Shown: piece after piece, positions 54,630-62,747 of the stretch
How positions within the stretch are numbered: the first letter of the stretch is position 1
How the letters are laid out: the number at the start of each line of letters is the position of its first letter
The notes under the pieces: model-generated
Databases searched by the model: none
Told to the model about the DNA's origin: nothing
The model's input: the letters and a program-made list of their open reading frames with translations, nothing else
Translations under genes and position numbers: made by a program
From: Pseudomonas thivervalensis
GTDB taxonomy: Bacteria > Pseudomonadota > Gammaproteobacteria > Pseudomonadales > Pseudomonadaceae
NCBI RefSeq assembly: GCF_001269655.1
Contig: NZ_LHVE01000016.1
Coordinates: 1-64,000 of the forward strand
DNA length: 64,000 nt
Direction: 5' to 3'

Positions 54630-54706
54630 TGGTCGGGGTAAGGGGATTCGAACTCCTGACATCCTGCTCCCAAAGCAGGCGCGCTACCGGACTGCGCTAT
54701 ACCCCG
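54630..54706 (-). tRNA. tRNA-Pro(UGG), proximal copy
   Basis: 77 nt, same sequence as the distal copy, CCA encoded, 5 nt upstream of tRNA-Lys. Confidence 0.97.
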
Positions 54707-54713
54707 ATTGAAA

Positions 54714-54789
54714 TGGCTCCGTGACCAGGACTCGAACCTGGGACCCAATGATTAACAGTCATTTGCTCTACCGACTGAGCTATCACGGA
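54714..54789 (-). tRNA. tRNA-Asn(GUU)
   Basis: 76 nt with CCA encoded. Acceptor TCCGTGA / TCACGGA, anticodon loop CTGTTAA giving GTT, T-loop TTCGAGT. First gene of the tRNA operon. Confidence 0.97.
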
Positions 54790-54891
54790 ACTGATATTTC
54801 AAGTTACTGCAATTTTGAAGCTACATCGTTGAATCTCGCTTCAACCTCTTCCACCGTCTGCATCGCTGCGTTCGTGTGTCTGAGGCGCGCT

Positions 54892-54919
54892 ATTCTACAA
54901 TTTTCAAAACCTCTGTCAA
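54892..54919 (-). promoter_or_regulatory. Promoter of the tRNA operon
   Basis: Minus strand: -35 TTGACA (54914-54919), 16-nt spacer, -10 TAGAAT (54892-54897), then a GC-rich discriminator GCGCGCC, the same design as the rrn promoters in this window; stringent control is expected. Confidence 0.85.
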
Positions 54920-55082
54920 CCCCTTAAATTGCTTTCAAGACAATGATTTGCAACTTATTTTGGATTCCTTCTCAGTGAGAAGTCGCCCTTGGGGTGACGT
55001 ACTGCGGGGCGCACTTTACAAGCCTTTTCCTTTGAGTTCAACGGCCTGATGAAAAAATGCCCTCGCAAAGTGAACACACCTC

Positions 55083-55213
55083 GTAGGAGCTGCCGAAGGC
55101 TGCGATCTTCTGATCTGTCGCTTGAGACTCAAGTGCCTGGGGGGAAAGATCGCAGCCTCGTTGCACTCGACAGCTCCTACACAGCTCCTACACAGCTCGT
55201 ACACAGCTCTTGC
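55083..55213. repeat. REP pair, GTAGGAGCTG type, with 11-bp tandem tail
   Basis: Left copy GTAGGAGCTGCCGAAGGCTG, right copy CGCAGCCTCGTTGCACTCGA plus CAGCTCCTAC to 55180 (the diverged middle is the same as at 14097). Beyond the right edge follow further 11-bp units ACAGCTCCTAC, ACAGCTCGTAC and ACAGCTCTTGC (55181-55213), increasingly diverged. The rest of 54920-55263 holds no gene. Confidence 0.88.
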
Positions 55214-55263
55214 GGCGCGCTCCAGCGCGAGAGGCTCTCGCTACAAAAGCCCAGTCAATCGGC

Positions 55264-57828
55264 TCAGTTGAAGACGATTTCGTCGTTCTCCACCGTACCG
55301 GTCACGGTTTCGCCCGGCATGAAGCGACCCGACAGGATCAGCTGCGCCAGCGGGTTTTCGATCCAGCGCTGGATCGCTCGTTTGAGCGGCCGTGCGCCAT
55401 AGACCGGGTCGTAACCCACCGCGATCAGCTTGTCCAACGCCTCGTCGCTCAATTGCAGTTTCAGCTCGCGCTCGGTCAGGCGGCTGCGCAGGCGACCCAA
55501 CTGGATCTCGGTAATGCCGGCGATCTGATCCCGGGCCAACGGCTCGAAGATCACCACTTCGTCGACACGGTTGATGAACTCCGGCCGGAAATGAGTAGAG
55601 ATCGCGTCCATCACCGCCGCGCGCTGTGCCTCGCGGTCGCCCACCAGCTCCTGGATCTGCGTAGAGCCCAGGTTGGAGGTCATCACGATCACCGTGTTGC
55701 GGAAGTCCACCGTGCGCCCGTGGCTGTCGGTCAGGCGACCATCCTCCAGCACTTGCAGCAGGATGTTGAACACATCCGGGTGCGCCTTCTCGACCTCATC
55801 GAGCAGGATCACCGAGTACGGCTTGCGCCGCACAGCCTCGGTCAGGTAACCCCCCTCTTCATAACCGACATAGCCCGGTGGCGCACCGATCAGCCGGGCC
55901 ACGGAATGCTTCTCCATGAACTCGGACATGTCGATGCGCACCATGGCCTCTTCCGTGTCGAAGAGGAACTCGGCCAGTGCCTTGCACAGCTCGGTTTTAC
56001 CGACACCGGTCGGGCCGAGGAACATGAACGAGCCGCTCGGACGGTTAGGGTCCGACAACCCGGCGCGAGAACGGCGCACGGCGTTGGACACCGCCACCAC
56101 CGCTTCTTCCTGGCCAATCACGCGCTGGTGCAGCAGGCTTTCCATCTTCAGCAGCTTATCGCGCTCGCCTTCAAGCATCTTCGAGACGGGAATGCCGGTC
56201 CACTTGGACACCACTTCAGCGATCTCTTCCTCGGTGACCTTGCTGCGCAGCAACTGGTTTTCGCTCTTGCCGTGCTGGTCGACCATCTGCAGGCTGCGCT
56301 CCAGGTCAGGGATCACCCCGTACTGCAACTCGGCCATGCGATTAAGGTCGCCTTTGCGGCGAGCCGCTTCCAGCTCCTGGCGGGACTGTTCGATCTTTTG
56401 CTGGATCTGCGCCGAGCCCTGGACTTCGGCCTTCTCCGAATTCCAGATTTCCTCGAGATCGGAATACTCACGCTCGTGACGCACGATTTCTTCCTGCAAC
56501 CTTTCCAGACGTTTCTTCGCCGCCTCGTCGCTTTCTTTCTTCAGGGCCTGGGACTCGACCTTGAGTTGAATCAGGCGCCGCTCCAACCGATCCAGCACTT
56601 CGGGCTTGGAGTCGATTTCCATGCGGATGCGGCTGGCCGCTTCGTCGATCAGGTCGATGGCCTTGTCCGGCAATTGACGGTCGGTGATGTAGCGGTGGCT
56701 GAGCTTGGCCGCGGCGATGATCGCGCCGTCGGTGATCGCCACCTTGTGGTGAACTTCGTAGCGTTCTTTAAGGCCGCGCAGGATGGCGATGGTGTCTTCT
56801 TCGCTCGGTTCCTCCACCAGCACTTTCTGGAAACGCCGCTCCAGCGCCGCGTCCTTCTCTATATATTGGCGGTACTCGTTGAGCGTGGTCGCGCCAACGC
56901 AGTGCAACTCGCCCCGGGCCAACGCCGGCTTGAGCATGTTGCCGGCGTCCATCGAACCTTCGCCCTTGCCCGCACCGACCATGGTGTGCAGTTCGTCGAT
57001 GAACAGGATGATCTGCCCTTCCTGCTTGGACAGTTCATTGAGCAAAGCCTTGAGCCGCTCTTCGAATTCGCCGCGGTATTTGGCACCGGCGATCAGGGCC
57101 CCCATGTCCAGGGACAACAAGCGCTTGCCCTTGAGGCCGTCCGGCACTTCGCCGTTGATGATGCGCTGGGCCAGGCCCTCGGCGATGGCGGTTTTACCCA
57201 CGCCAGGCTCACCGATCAGCACCGGGTTGTTCTTGGTCCGGCGTTGCAGCACCTGGATCGTGCGGCGGATCTCATCGTCGCGACCGATCACCGGGTCGAG
57301 CTTGCCTTCCTCGGCGCGCTTGGTCAGGTCGACGGTGTATTTGTCCAGCGCCTGGCGCGACTCCTCGTGGTTGGCGTCGTTCACTGCTTCGCCGCCACGC
57401 AGGTTGTTGATGGCATTTTCCAGGGCTTTCTTGCTCACGCCTTGACCGAGCAGCAACTTGCCGAGCTTGCTGTTCTCGTCCATGGCGGCGAGCAGCACCA
57501 GCTCGCTGGAAATGAACTGGTCGCCCTTCTGCTGGGCCAGGCGGTCGGCCTGGTTGAGCAGGCGCGCCAGGTCCTGGGACATGTTCACGTCACCGGTCGG
57601 ATTCTGGATCTTGGGTAACTGGTCGAGTTCTTTCGCCAGTTCTTTGCGCAGGCTGTTGACGTCAAAGCCGACCTGCATCAGCAGGGGCTTGATGGAGCCG
57701 CCCTGCTGCTCGAGCATGGCCTGCATCAAATGCGCCGGTTCGATACCGGGATGGTCCAGGCCGACGGCCAGGGACTGGGCATCGGACAGGGCCAATTGCA
57801 GTTTGCTGGTTAAACGATCGATACGCAT
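55264..57828 (-). CDS. clpB: ATP-dependent disaggregase ClpB
   Basis: 854 aa. N-domain (1-150), NBD1 with Walker A GEPGVGKT (about 206-213), the coiled-coil middle domain (about 410-525, rich in EQSRQELEAARRKGDLNR), NBD2 with Walker A GPTGVGKT (about 605-612) and pore loops GAKYRGEFEERL and GYVGYEEGG. It rescues aggregated proteins with DnaKJ. No ClpP-binding IGF loop, as expected. A sigma-32-type promoter lies upstream. Confidence 0.98.
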   Translation of the reverse strand: MRIDRLTSKLQLALSDAQSLAVGLDHPGIEPAHLMQAMLEQQGGSIKPLLMQVGFDVNSLRKELAKELDQLPKIQNPTGDVNMSQDLARLLNQADRLAQQKGDQFISSELVLLAAMDENSKLGKLLLGQGVSKKALENAINNLRGGEAVNDANHEESRQALDKYTVDLTKRAEEGKLDPVIGRDDEIRRTIQVLQRRTKNNPVLIGEPGVGKTAIAEGLAQRIINGEVPDGLKGKRLLSLDMGALIAGAKYRGEFEERLKALLNELSKQEGQIILFIDELHTMVGAGKGEGSMDAGNMLKPALARGELHCVGATTLNEYRQYIEKDAALERRFQKVLVEEPSEEDTIAILRGLKERYEVHHKVAITDGAIIAAAKLSHRYITDRQLPDKAIDLIDEAASRIRMEIDSKPEVLDRLERRLIQLKVESQALKKESDEAAKKRLERLQEEIVRHEREYSDLEEIWNSEKAEVQGSAQIQQKIEQSRQELEAARRKGDLNRMAELQYGVIPDLERSLQMVDQHGKSENQLLRSKVTEEEIAEVVSKWTGIPVSKMLEGERDKLLKMESLLHQRVIGQEEAVVAVSNAVRRSRAGLSDPNRPSGSFMFLGPTGVGKTELCKALAEFLFDTEEAMVRIDMSEFMEKHSVARLIGAPPGYVGYEEGGYLTEAVRRKPYSVILLDEVEKAHPDVFNILLQVLEDGRLTDSHGRTVDFRNTVIVMTSNLGSTQIQELVGDREAQRAAVMDAISTHFRPEFINRVDEVVIFEPLARDQIAGITEIQLGRLRSRLTERELKLQLSDEALDKLIAVGYDPVYGARPLKRAIQRWIENPLAQLILSGRFMPGETVTGTVENDEIVFN

Positions 57829-57900
57829 GGGTCACCTTCCTAATGAGCAGGCCGGACCTAGAAAACATCCTGAATGAAGAAACCTGCCAGATACCGTTAT

Positions 57901-57928
57901 AGATGTGGTCGATTCTGGAAGATTCAAG
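57901..57928 (-). promoter_or_regulatory. Heat-shock (sigma-32) promoter of clpB
   Basis: Minus strand: -35 CTTGAAT (57922-57928), 13-nt spacer, -10 CCACATCT (57901-57908), against the consensus CTTGAAA / CCCCATnT. About 75 nt before the clpB ATG. Confidence 0.75.
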
Positions 57929-57958
57929 CCGCGCGCCCTTGATGCAGATCAGAGAAGT

Positions 57959-58684
57959 CTAGCGTTCGATCCAGATCAGCGAAGCGAAGCGGCCGGTGCG
58001 TGGATTGCGCCGGTAGGAAAAGAAACGTGAATCGGTCACGGTACAGAAACCGCCGCCGTAGACAGCCGTGACACCCCGCGCGGCCAGGCGCAGCCGTGCC
58101 AACGCGTAGATATCGGCCAGGAATTTGCCGGCGTTGGGGCTCGCGGCGAAGGCTTGTGCCGCTTCTGGTAGTTGCGCGATGAAGGCTTCGCGCACTTCCG
58201 GCCCGACTTCGAAGGCTTGCGGGCCAATGGCCGGGCCGAGCCAGGCCAGGACTTCATCCGCGGGCACCGCAAGGCTGTCGAGGGTGGCTTCCAGCACACC
58301 GTTCGCCAGCCCGCGCCAACCGGCATGGGCCGCCGCGACGCGGGTGCCGGCACGGTTGCAGAACAATACGGGCAGGCAATCGGCGGTCATCGCCGTGCAG
58401 GCGATACCCGGCGTGGCGGTCCAGCTGGCATCGGCGGTCATCACCCGGGCCGGGTCAGCCTCGACCACGGCAATGCCGTGGACCTGCTGCAGCCAGGCCG
58501 GGGTGATGGCGAATGGATCGGTGAGGCGACGGCGATTTTCGGCGACAGCCATGGGGTCGTCGCCGACATGGTCGCCGAGGTTGAGGCTGTCGAACGGCGC
58601 CAGGCTGACGCCGCCCTCGCGGGTGGTGACGCAGGCCTTGACCCGGGCCGGCGCGGGCCAGTCGGGTTTCAGCCAGTCACTCAT
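57959..58684 (-). CDS. pgeF: Peptidoglycan editing factor PgeF (laccase-domain, YfiH family)
   Basis: 241 aa. Zn- or Cu-binding ligands of the family: H79-type and C/H residues in ADCLPVLFCNR and HAGWRGLANGV (near 101-128). In E. coli YfiH removes wrongly incorporated L-Ser from muropeptide precursors; older annotation is polyphenol oxidase. The ATG overlaps the rluD stop by 4 nt, a widely conserved pairing. Confidence 0.93.
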   Translation of the reverse strand: MSDWLKPDWPAPARVKACVTTREGGVSLAPFDSLNLGDHVGDDPMAVAENRRRLTDPFAITPAWLQQVHGIAVVEADPARVMTADASWTATPGIACTAMTADCLPVLFCNRAGTRVAAAHAGWRGLANGVLEATLDSLAVPADEVLAWLGPAIGPQAFEVGPEVREAFIAQLPEAAQAFAASPNAGKFLADIYALARLRLAARGVTAVYGGGFCTVTDSRFFSYRRNPRTGRFASLIWIER

Positions 58685-59643
58685 CCGATGAACGCCTCGC
58701 GGTCCTGCTTGAGCAACGTCAGCAGCCAGACGAAATCATCCGGCAACGGCGATTCCCAGCTCATGCGCTTGCCGGTCGTCGGGTGATCCAGTTCCAGGAA
58801 ACGCGCGTGCAGCGCCTGGCGCGGGAAGTTCTTCAGCGATTCGACCATGGTCTGGCTGGCGGCTGGCGGAATGCGGAAACGACCGCCGTAGGCCGGGTCC
58901 CCCACCAACGGGAAGTTGATGTGGGCCATGTGCACACGGATCTGGTGGGTGCGGCCGGTTTCCAGCTTGACCCGCACGTGCGTGTGGGAACGGAAACGCT
59001 CCAGCACGCGGTAATGACTGACCGCCTGCTTGCCGCCTTCCATCACCGCCATGCGCTGGCGCTGCTGGCCGTGGCGACCGATCGGGGCGTTGATCTTGCC
59101 ACCGGCGGTGACCACACCGATCACGATGCATTCATAGATGCGGCTGACACTGCGGCTTTGCAGCTGTGTGACCAGCTGTGTCTGCGCCTGGATGGTCTTG
59201 GCCACCACCATCAGGCCGGTGGTGTCCTTGTCCAGGCGATGCACGATGCCGGCACGGGGCACATTGATGATGTCCGGTACGTGGTGCAGCAAGGCGTTGA
59301 GCAGCGTGCCGTCGGCATGACCGGCCGCCGGGTGCACCACCAGGCCCGCAGGCTTGTTGATCACCAGGATGTCATCGTCTTCATAGACGATGTCCAGGGC
59401 AATGTCCTGGGCGACCCATTCTCCCTGGGCCTCCTGCTCGGCAGTCAGTTCGAGGATGGCACCGCCATGGACGATGTCGCGCGGACGAATCACCGCCCCA
59501 TCCACAGTCAGGCGGCCGTCCTTGATCCAGGCGGAAAGGCGCGAGCGAGAGTGCTCGGCAAAGAGTTGTGCGGCGACTTGATCGAGGCGTTGGCCGCCCA
59601 ATTCGGACGGCACCTCTGCGCGAAGTTCTATTTTATCGGACAT
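58681..59643 (-). CDS. rluD: 23S rRNA pseudouridine(1911/1915/1917) synthase
   Basis: 320 aa from MSDKIELRAEVPSE; the very long open frame upstream overlaps bamD on the other strand and is not coding. S4 domain (about 15-75, GQRLDQVAAQLF), then the RluA-type catalytic core with Asp in HRLDKDTTGLMVVAKT (about 137-152). It modifies helix 69 of 23S rRNA and matters for ribosome assembly. Divergent from bamD with a 150-nt spacer. Confidence 0.97.
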   Translation of the reverse strand: MSDKIELRAEVPSELGGQRLDQVAAQLFAEHSRSRLSAWIKDGRLTVDGAVIRPRDIVHGGAILELTAEQEAQGEWVAQDIALDIVYEDDDILVINKPAGLVVHPAAGHADGTLLNALLHHVPDIINVPRAGIVHRLDKDTTGLMVVAKTIQAQTQLVTQLQSRSVSRIYECIVIGVVTAGGKINAPIGRHGQQRQRMAVMEGGKQAVSHYRVLERFRSHTHVRVKLETGRTHQIRVHMAHINFPLVGDPAYGGRFRIPPAASQTMVESLKNFPRQALHARFLELDHPTTGKRMSWESPLPDDFVWLLTLLKQDREAFIG

Positions 59644-59793
59644 GCTCGGACTGGGCGTCGGCACAGCCTTTGGTTTCGGCTGCGCGCTTGTGGTTAAATA
59701 CGGCGTCTTTTGCCCCGAGGCTTTCAACGGGGCGCTCATCATAACAGGACGGCCCCGCCCAAGACAGCGGCCGTCATAGGGACGCAAGCCGCC

Positions 59794-60810
59794 ATGCAAG
59801 TGAAACACCTGCTGCTGATCGCCATCCTCGCATTGACTGCTGCTTGCTCGTCGAAGGAAGTCGTAGACGAAAACCTGAGCGAAGTCGAACTGTACCAACA
59901 GGCGCAGAACGACCTGGATAACAACAGCTATACCAGCGCCACCGCCAAGCTGAAGGCGCTGGAGTCGCGGTATCCGTTCGGTCGTTACGCCGATCAGGCC
60001 CAATTGGAGCTGATCTACACCAACTACAAGAACGCCGAGCCGGAGGCCGCCAAGTCCGCCGCCGAGCGCTTCATTCGCCTGCACCCGCAGCACCCGAACG
60101 TCGATTACGCCTATTACCTCAAGGGCCTGACCTCCTTCGACCAGGACGTCGGCCTGCTGGCGCGCTTCCTGCCGCTGGACATGACCAAGCGTGACCCGGG
60201 CGCCGCGCGCGACTCCTACAACGAGTTCGCCCAGCTGACCAGCCGCTTCCCCAACAGCCGTTATTCGCCTGATGCCAAGCAGCGCATGATCTACCTGCGC
60301 AACCTGCTGGCGTCCTACGAAATCCACGTGGCCGACTACTACCTGACCCGTCAGGCCTACGTCGCCGCCGCCAACCGTGGCCGCTACGTGGTGGAAAACT
60401 TCCAGGAAACCCCTTCGGTGGGTGATGGCCTGGCCGTGATGACCGAAGCCTACCAGCGCCTGCACCTGGACGATCTGGCGGCCACCAGCCTGGAAACCCT
60501 GAAGCTGAACTACCCCGATCACCCTTCGCTGGTCGATGGCCAGTTCACCCCACGGGTCGACGAAGCCGACAACCGTTCGTGGCTGAGCAAGGCGACCCTG
60601 GGCCTGATCGAGTCCCGTCCACCGCTGCCGCCGGGCGAAACCCGCGCCAACCAGGACGTACAGCGTCAGTTCCAGGATGCCAAGGAAGCCATCCCGAACG
60701 AACTCAAGCCCAAGGACGAAAATGGCGACGTGATCGAGGAAGAAGAGCCCGAGGGCGAGTCCAGCGACCGCTCCTGGTTCAGCTACATGACCTTCGGCCT
60801 GTTCGACTGA
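59794..60810 (+). CDS. bamD: Outer membrane assembly lipoprotein BamD
   Basis: 338 aa from MQVKHLLLI (an in-frame ATG 84 nt earlier is not supported). Lipobox LTAACS (Cys18). TPR repeats across about 30-260 (SATAKLKALESRYPFGRY; NVDYAYYLKG; SYNEFAQLTSRFPNS). The C-terminal tail is acidic (EEEEPEGESSD) before WFSYMTFGLF, longer than E. coli BamD (245 aa), as in other pseudomonads. An essential BAM complex part. Ends in a terminator. Confidence 0.97.
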   Translation: MQVKHLLLIAILALTAACSSKEVVDENLSEVELYQQAQNDLDNNSYTSATAKLKALESRYPFGRYADQAQLELIYTNYKNAEPEAAKSAAERFIRLHPQHPNVDYAYYLKGLTSFDQDVGLLARFLPLDMTKRDPGAARDSYNEFAQLTSRFPNSRYSPDAKQRMIYLRNLLASYEIHVADYYLTRQAYVAAANRGRYVVENFQETPSVGDGLAVMTEAYQRLHLDDLAATSLETLKLNYPDHPSLVDGQFTPRVDEADNRSWLSKATLGLIESRPPLPPGETRANQDVQRQFQDAKEAIPNELKPKDENGDVIEEEEPEGESSDRSWFSYMTFGLFD

Positions 60811-60824
60811 GCCAAGGCACCTGC

Positions 60825-60855
60825 AAAAAGGGAGACCCGACGGTCTCCCTTTTTT
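60825..60855 (+). terminator. Intrinsic terminator of bamD
   Basis: 10-bp stem AAGGGAGACC / GGTCTCCCTT with a CGAC loop and a T-run. Confidence 0.9.
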
Positions 60856-60934
60856 GTGCCCGGATTTTATTGCGCTGTGCGCCGTTCCTGTCCTTGGCTA
60901 AACTGCCTGATCTCTAGCCAAAAAGCTGCCCATC

Positions 60935-61168
60935 ATGCTTCGTTTACTGTTCTGGATCGCTCTGATTGCCGCTGCGGTATGGTTCTGGCGTAAGTTCAAG
61001 GGCGCCTCCTCCGCGCCGAACGCTCCGCGGGAGTACGACGCGCCGCCCATGGTCCGTTGCGCCCATTGCGGCGTACACCTGCCCCGTGACCGGGCGCTGG
61101 CCCTCGAACAGCAATGGTATTGCAGCCAGGCTCATCTGGAGCAAGGCCCGGGCACTCGTGAGCGCTGA
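60935..61168 (+). CDS. PP0621 family membrane-anchored zinc-ribbon protein
   Basis: 77 aa. One membrane helix (about 3-19), a linker, then CAHC (Cys42, Cys45) and a later CSQAH (Cys63) that suggest a small metal-binding knuckle. This family always precedes pilS in pseudomonads. It overlaps the pilS start by 11 nt, so expression of the two is tied. Function unknown; the position hints at a link to PilS sensing. Confidence 0.85.
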   Translation: MLRLLFWIALIAAAVWFWRKFKGASSAPNAPREYDAPPMVRCAHCGVHLPRDRALALEQQWYCSQAHLEQGPGTRER

Positions 61169-62747
61169 GGCTACAAGCCCGCGCGTCAAACAGGCGCAGC
61201 GCCTGCTGCGCCTCTACCACCTGTACCGCCTGAGTATCGGCATCACCCTGGTGCTGCTGATCTCCAGCAACATGGACAACCGCCTGCTGGAGTTCGCCAA
61301 CGACGACCTGCTGCGCAGTGGCAGCTGGCTGTATCTGGTATTGAATATCCTGCTGGTGGTGTTCCTTGAAAACACCCGCCGCCCTGCCCGGCTGTTTGGC
61401 CTGGCCCTGACCGACGTGCTGTTGCTCTCGTGGCTGTTCTTCGCCGCCGGCGGGGCTCCCAGCGCCATTGGCAACCTGCTCATCGTCTCAGTGGCCATTG
61501 GCAACACGCTGTTGCGTGGCCGGATCGGTCTGTTGATCGCGGCCGTCGCCACCCTCGGCATCGTCGGTTCGAGTCTATTTCTTGGCCTGAGCGACTCGAA
61601 CCGGCCCAGCAGCTACTTGCAGGCCGGCACCCTGGGGGCGTTGTGTTTTGCCGCCGCGCTGCTGGTGCAGGGCCTGACCCGACGGCTGGAAGCCAGCGAA
61701 ACCCTGGCCGAGCAACGGGCCAGCGAAGTGATCAGCCTCGAAGCACTCAATGCGCTGATCCTGCAACGCATGCGCACCGGCATCCTGGTGCTCGACCGGC
61801 AACGCCGGGTCCAGCTGGCCAATGAAAGCGCGCTGAACCTGCTGGGCATGCACGATCTGGTCGGCCAACGGATCGACGACGGCTCCACCGCCTTGGTCGA
61901 GCGCCTGCAACTGTGGCTGAACAACCCCAGCCTGCGCGCGCAGAGCCTGATCATCAGCGGCACCGGCCTGACCCTGCAACCGAGCTTCATCGCCTTGGGC
62001 CACAACGACCAGCATCAGATCCTGGTGTTCCTCGAAGACCTGGCCCAGGTGGCCCAGCACGCCCAACAGCTCAAGCTCGCCTCCCTCGGGCGCCTGACCG
62101 CCGGTATCGCCCATGAAATCCGCAACCCCTTGGGCGCCATCAGCCACGCGGCGCAATTGCTGCGCGAATCAGAGGAACTGAACGATGCGGATCGGCGTCT
62201 GACGCAGATTATTCAAGATCACTCCCAACGAATGAATCGCGTCATTGAAAACGTCTTGCAGCTGTCTCGCCGCCAGCAAACCACACCCCAGCGCCTCGAC
62301 CTGCGGACCTGGCTCGACCCATTCGTCCGGCAGGCCCGCGAAAGCATGGCCGAACACCAGCACTTGCACCTGAGCATCGACCCGGGGGACCACACCACGC
62401 TTATGGATCCCGACCAGTTGACCCAGGTACTCGACAACCTGCTGCGCAACGCCTGGCGTCACAGCGCAATGGCCCATGAACAGGCCGAGGCCTGGCTGAA
62501 ACTGTTCATCGACCCACACAGCCAACTGTCGACACTGGACATCATCGACAACGGCCCCGGTGTCACGCCCGAGCAGCAGGCGCATCTGTTCGAACCCTTC
62601 TTTACCACCAGCAGCCAGGGCACCGGCCTTGGCCTCTATCTGTCCCGTGAGCTGTGCGAAAGCAACCAGGCCCGCCTAGACTTCAAACCACGCCAAGGCG
62701 GCGGCTGCTTTCGCATCACTTTTGCTCACGGACGGAAACAGATTTGA
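61158..62747 (+). CDS. pilS: Sensor histidine kinase PilS
   Basis: 529 aa from the GTG at 61158; the frame is open further upstream but that part is shadow of the PP0621 gene. Six membrane helices (about 20-180), a PAS domain (about 195-300), HisKA with the phospho-histidine in TAGIAHEIRNPLGAI (near 319) and HATPase (DNGPGVT; GTGLGLYLSREL). It senses pilin in the inner membrane and sets pilA transcription through PilR. Overlaps pilR by 4 nt. Confidence 0.96.
   Translation: MSAEATSPRVKQAQRLLRLYHLYRLSIGITLVLLISSNMDNRLLEFANDDLLRSGSWLYLVLNILLVVFLENTRRPARLFGLALTDVLLLSWLFFAAGGAPSAIGNLLIVSVAIGNTLLRGRIGLLIAAVATLGIVGSSLFLGLSDSNRPSSYLQAGTLGALCFAAALLVQGLTRRLEASETLAEQRASEVISLEALNALILQRMRTGILVLDRQRRVQLANESALNLLGMHDLVGQRIDDGSTALVERLQLWLNNPSLRAQSLIISGTGLTLQPSFIALGHNDQHQILVFLEDLAQVAQHAQQLKLASLGRLTAGIAHEIRNPLGAISHAAQLLRESEELNDADRRLTQIIQDHSQRMNRVIENVLQLSRRQQTTPQRLDLRTWLDPFVRQARESMAEHQHLHLSIDPGDHTTLMDPDQLTQVLDNLLRNAWRHSAMAHEQAEAWLKLFIDPHSQLSTLDIIDNGPGVTPEQQAHLFEPFFTTSSQGTGLGLYLSRELCESNQARLDFKPRQGGGCFRITFAHGRKQI

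Noticed and set aside
54378..54789. Integrated element at the tRNA cluster
   Set aside because: No integrase and no partial tRNA repeat; the duplicated tRNA-Pro is a full gene within the array and both sides are core genes.
55210..57618. 802-aa open frame antisense to clpB
   Set aside because: Composition typical of an antisense shadow; the complete ClpB motifs lie on the minus strand.
58681..60522. Long 613-aa version of rluD
   Set aside because: The extension runs through the divergent promoter region and antisense to bamD; family length and the MSDK start fix the gene at 59643.
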